DNA of 16,025 bases from Bacillota bacterium (GTDB lineage Bacteria > Bacillota > Clostridia > Christensenellales > Aristaeellaceae): assembly GCA_023413135.1 (NCBI GenBank), contig JAEZQK010000101.1:1-16025 (forward strand), given 5' to 3'. A program made the position numbers and the translations under genes. The notes below the pieces were generated by a model that had not been told where the DNA came from, searched no databases, and worked only from the letters and a program-made list of their open reading frames with translations. Positions 14,023-16,025 of this stretch are shown one piece after another. The stretch's first letter is position 1; the number at the start of each line of letters is the position of its first letter.

Positions 14023-14886
14023 CTATCCTTTCAACCCCGTGGTAGAAATTCCTTCAATAAAATAGCGCTGCAGGAATAAGAACACGATGGTCACAGGTAC
14101 CAGCGAGCACAGCGAGGCCGCCATGATCAGGTGATAATCGCTGGTGTACTGCTGGATAAAGCGGCGCAGGCCCACCTGTATGGTTTTGTTCGCATCCGTA
14201 GCAAGATAGATCAGCGGGCCCATGAAATCGTTCCAGGTGTTCACAAAGGTAAAGATGGCCAGTGTTGCAATAGCGGGCGTAGCCAGGGGCAGGATGATGC
14301 GCGCCCAGATGCCGTACTCGTTCAGCCCGTCGATACGCGCCGCCTCGTTCAGCTCGTTTGGGATGCCCAGATAAAACTGGCGCATCAGAAACACGCCAAA
14401 GGCAGAGAAGGACTGCAGCACGATCAGCGCCCAAGGCGTATCGTAAAGACCCATGCCCCGCATCATGATGAACTGTGGCAGCATATACACCTGCCAGGGT
14501 ACGGCAATGGTGCCGATGTAGCAAAGGAACAATGCATCCCGCCCCGGAAAACGCAGCTTGGCAAAGGCGTAAGCGGCAAAGGAGGATGTGAGGATCTGCA
14601 TAAAGGTGACTGCGATAGCCACAAATGCGGTGTTTTTGAAATAGGTCGTCAACGCCACCCTTTGCCAAATGAGCACATAGTTTTCCCAATGGAGCACGGA
14701 AGGGATCCATTCGATGGGATAGCGGAACACATCCTTGTCCAGCTTCAGGGAGGAGGAAACCATCCACACGAAGGGAAGGAGCGCCAGGCAGGCCAAGCCG
14801 GCCAGCACGATGTACAGGACCGTTCTGCCCAAAACATGCAGCGCAGAGGTTTGCTTGTGGCCAGGTTTTGCAGTAATGGCTGTCAT
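14023..14886 (-). CDS. Carbohydrate ABC transporter permease, CUT1 (MalG/UgpE-like)
   Basis: This is an inner membrane subunit of a CUT1 oligosaccharide importer, 287 aa with about six membrane segments. The first is at about residues 25-48 (TVLYIVLAGLACLALLPFVW). The ATPase-contacting EAA loop reads NEAARIDGLNEYGIWARIIL (about 186-205), followed by LPLATPAIATLAIFTFVNTW. The motifs SSFAAYAFAKLRF and PWQVYMLPQFIMM are typical of the MalG branch. A G-rich stretch precedes the ATG at 14886, 16 bases past the stop of the partner permease. It is the second gene of the operon with lyase, DUF2264 and GH88, so its substrate is probably a uronic-acid-containing oligosaccharide. No ATPase is encoded here. 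Many Firmicutes CUT1 systems share an MsmX-type ATPase encoded elsewhere. Confidence 0.92.
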   Translation of the reverse strand: MTAITAKPGHKQTSALHVLGRTVLYIVLAGLACLALLPFVWMVSSSLKLDKDVFRYPIEWIPSVLHWENYVLIWQRVALTTYFKNTAFVAIAVTFMQILTSSFAAYAFAKLRFPGRDALFLCYIGTIAVPWQVYMLPQFIMMRGMGLYDTPWALIVLQSFSAFGVFLMRQFYLGIPNELNEAARIDGLNEYGIWARIILPLATPAIATLAIFTFVNTWNDFMGPLIYLATDANKTIQVGLRRFIQQYTSDYHLIMAASLCSLVPVTIVFLFLQRYFIEGISTTGLKG

Positions 14887-14902
14887 AAGGATCTTCCCCC
14901 CC

Positions 14903-15841
14903 TTACATGTAATTAACCCACTTTTTTTCCGCCCTGAATTGGATAATCGTCACGCACAGCACGATGGCAAACAGCACCATGGCCACGGCGCTGGCGACGC
15001 CATACTTGATCTGTGTAAAGCTCAAAGTGTAGATATGGTAGACCAGCATCAGCGTGGAACGGCCCGGCCCGCCCTCGGTCATGATAGCCACCAGATCGTA
15101 AATCTTGAAGCAACTGATCACCATCATAATGGATACGAAGAAGGTGGTAGGGGTGAGCATGGGGAAAGTGACCTTCCAGAACCGCTGCCAGCCGGTGGCA
15201 CCATCCACGGTGGCGGCCTCATACAATTCCCTTGGCACGCCCTGCAGCCCGGCCAGGTACATCACCATGTAGTATCCGGCGCTGCGCCAGACGCTGACTA
15301 TGATGATGGCCAGGATGGCATGGTCCTTGCTTTGTGTCCAGGATTTGCCGATATTGATGCCGATCAGGGAAAGGACCTGGTTGATGGGGCCGAATTTCAT
15401 CAGCAGGTAGCTCCAGCATGTGCAGATGGCCACGATGGAGGCTATATAGGGGAAGAAAAATATCACACGCAAAAGCTTTGCGGTTTTTGCCGCCCGGTTC
15501 AATACCATGGCCAGCGCCAGAGAGCAGGCGATGGTCAGGGGTACGGTGACGGCGGTATACACCACGGTATTCTTTAGCGCAATGCCAAGATCGGACTTTT
15601 CAAAGCTGAAATTTTTAAAGATGGTGGCAAAATTGCCAAATCCTTCCCAGGTGATCTTTTCGATGGGGCCGCCGTTCCAGTTCATAAATGCCAGCGAAAC
15701 GGAAAACAGCACCGGGACCAGGGTGAAAATCAAAAAGCCCAGGAAATTGGGCGCGAGAAAGGAATAGGCGATCAGCGCTCTTTTCCTTTCCTGTTTGCTG
15801 CGTTTGCGGTTTTTAAGGGCCGGTGCGGTGCTTTGAGCCAT
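14903..15841 (-). CDS. Carbohydrate ABC transporter permease, CUT1 (MalF/UgpA-like)
   Basis: This is the partner membrane subunit of the CUT1 importer. I start it at ATG 15841 (312 aa) because AGGAGG lies 9 bases upstream; an ATG at 15889 would add 16 residues without a ribosome site. A basic N-terminus (NRKRSKQERKRA) precedes the first membrane segment YSFLAPNFLGFLIFTLVPVL, typical of UgpA/LplB-type proteins. The EAA loop reads YEAATVDGATGWQRFWKVTF, followed by PMLTPTTFF. It is the first gene of the operon visible here. Upstream lies an inverted-repeat element beginning at 15894, and no binding-protein gene is seen before the window edge. The promoter is therefore probably outside the window or within the 52-base leader, where I see no clear -35/-10 pair. 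Confidence 0.92.
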   Translation of the reverse strand: MAQSTAPALKNRKRSKQERKRALIAYSFLAPNFLGFLIFTLVPVLFSVSLAFMNWNGGPIEKITWEGFGNFATIFKNFSFEKSDLGIALKNTVVYTAVTVPLTIACSLALAMVLNRAAKTAKLLRVIFFFPYIASIVAICTCWSYLLMKFGPINQVLSLIGINIGKSWTQSKDHAILAIIIVSVWRSAGYYMVMYLAGLQGVPRELYEAATVDGATGWQRFWKVTFPMLTPTTFFVSIMMVISCFKIYDLVAIMTEGGPGRSTLMLVYHIYTLSFTQIKYGVASAVAMVLFAIVLCVTIIQFRAEKKWVNYM

Positions 15842-15893
15842 GCCGGCATTCCTCCTTATACGATGAAAACCTGAAGGAGAATCCCCCACCTTG

Positions 15894-16025
15894 CTAGTAG
15901 TCTGACAACTACAGAAGTTACGGATCTGAGGCGAAGATGGATAATGACGAAAGCGGTGTAGGGCGGGGGCTTGCTCCCGCCGTAAGTGCCGGTACCATGC
16001 GGCGTGACTGATATATGGAGTGGAC
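15894..16025. repeat. MITE-like element 4, left end (continues past window)
   Basis: Positions 15894-15922 are identical over 29 bases to the left end of element 2 (198-226), beginning CTAGTAGTCTGACAACTAC. Beyond it, GAAGATGGATAATGACG and the GC-rich block GTAGGGCGGGGGCTTGCTCC correspond loosely to the inner parts of elements 1 and 3. The right end is outside the window. The element starts 52 bases upstream of the first permease ATG, in the operon leader. No gene is seen in this stretch. Confidence 0.75.

Noticed and set aside
14735..15577. 280-codon plus-strand open frame spanning two permease genes
   Set aside because: It is the His/Gly/Asp-rich complement of membrane-protein codons and crosses a gene boundary. 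It is not credible.

Overview
The window looks like a chromosomal stretch from a GC-rich Gram-positive gut-type bacterium of the Clostridia. The evidence is strong GGAGG-type ribosome sites, a DUF4364-type protein, MalF/MalG-like sugar permeases with no ATPase beside them, and intergenic hairpin repeats of a kind common in gut Clostridia. I cannot name the species. Every convincing gene lies on the minus strand, so transcription runs from high to low coordinates. The long plus-strand ORFs are antisense shadows.

Right to left in coordinates (5' to 3' in transcription): a five-gene operon (15841 to 9262) encodes two CUT1 ABC permeases, a heparinase II/III-like polysaccharide lyase, a DUF2264 protein and a GH88 unsaturated glucuronyl hydrolase, closed by a hairpin terminator at 9204-9239. 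None of the three enzymes has a signal peptide. The layout therefore suggests uptake of uronic-acid-containing oligosaccharides (glycosaminoglycan-like) followed by stepwise cleavage in the cytoplasm. The binding protein and ATPase of this transporter are not in the window. Next come an OGG-type 8-oxoguanine DNA glycosylase and a PHP-domain phosphoesterase.

A LacI-family regulator (7307-6312) then precedes an RbsA-RbsC-RbsB-like ribose/pentose ABC transporter (6178-2718). A near-consensus promoter (TTGACA, 17 bp, TATTAT) sits just before rbsA, and an operator-like palindrome abuts its -10 box. A second copy of the palindrome lies just before the lacI start. This is a readable autoregulated circuit. 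The transporter unit ends in a 12-bp GC-rich hairpin at 2667-2695. The last gene pair is a DUF4364-like winged-helix protein followed by a cytoplasmic sialidase-fold (Asp-box) protein, ending in a terminator at 851-889.

The left 800 bp carry no gene. They are three abutting, MITE-like non-coding elements that share long terminal inverted repeats (core CTGACAACTACAGAAGTTACG, read with small variations). A fourth copy begins at 15894, just upstream of the first permease gene. At both left-hand junctions neighbouring elements share a CTAG/CCAG tetranucleotide. This repeat family and the LacI operator pair are the observations I consider most worth checking.
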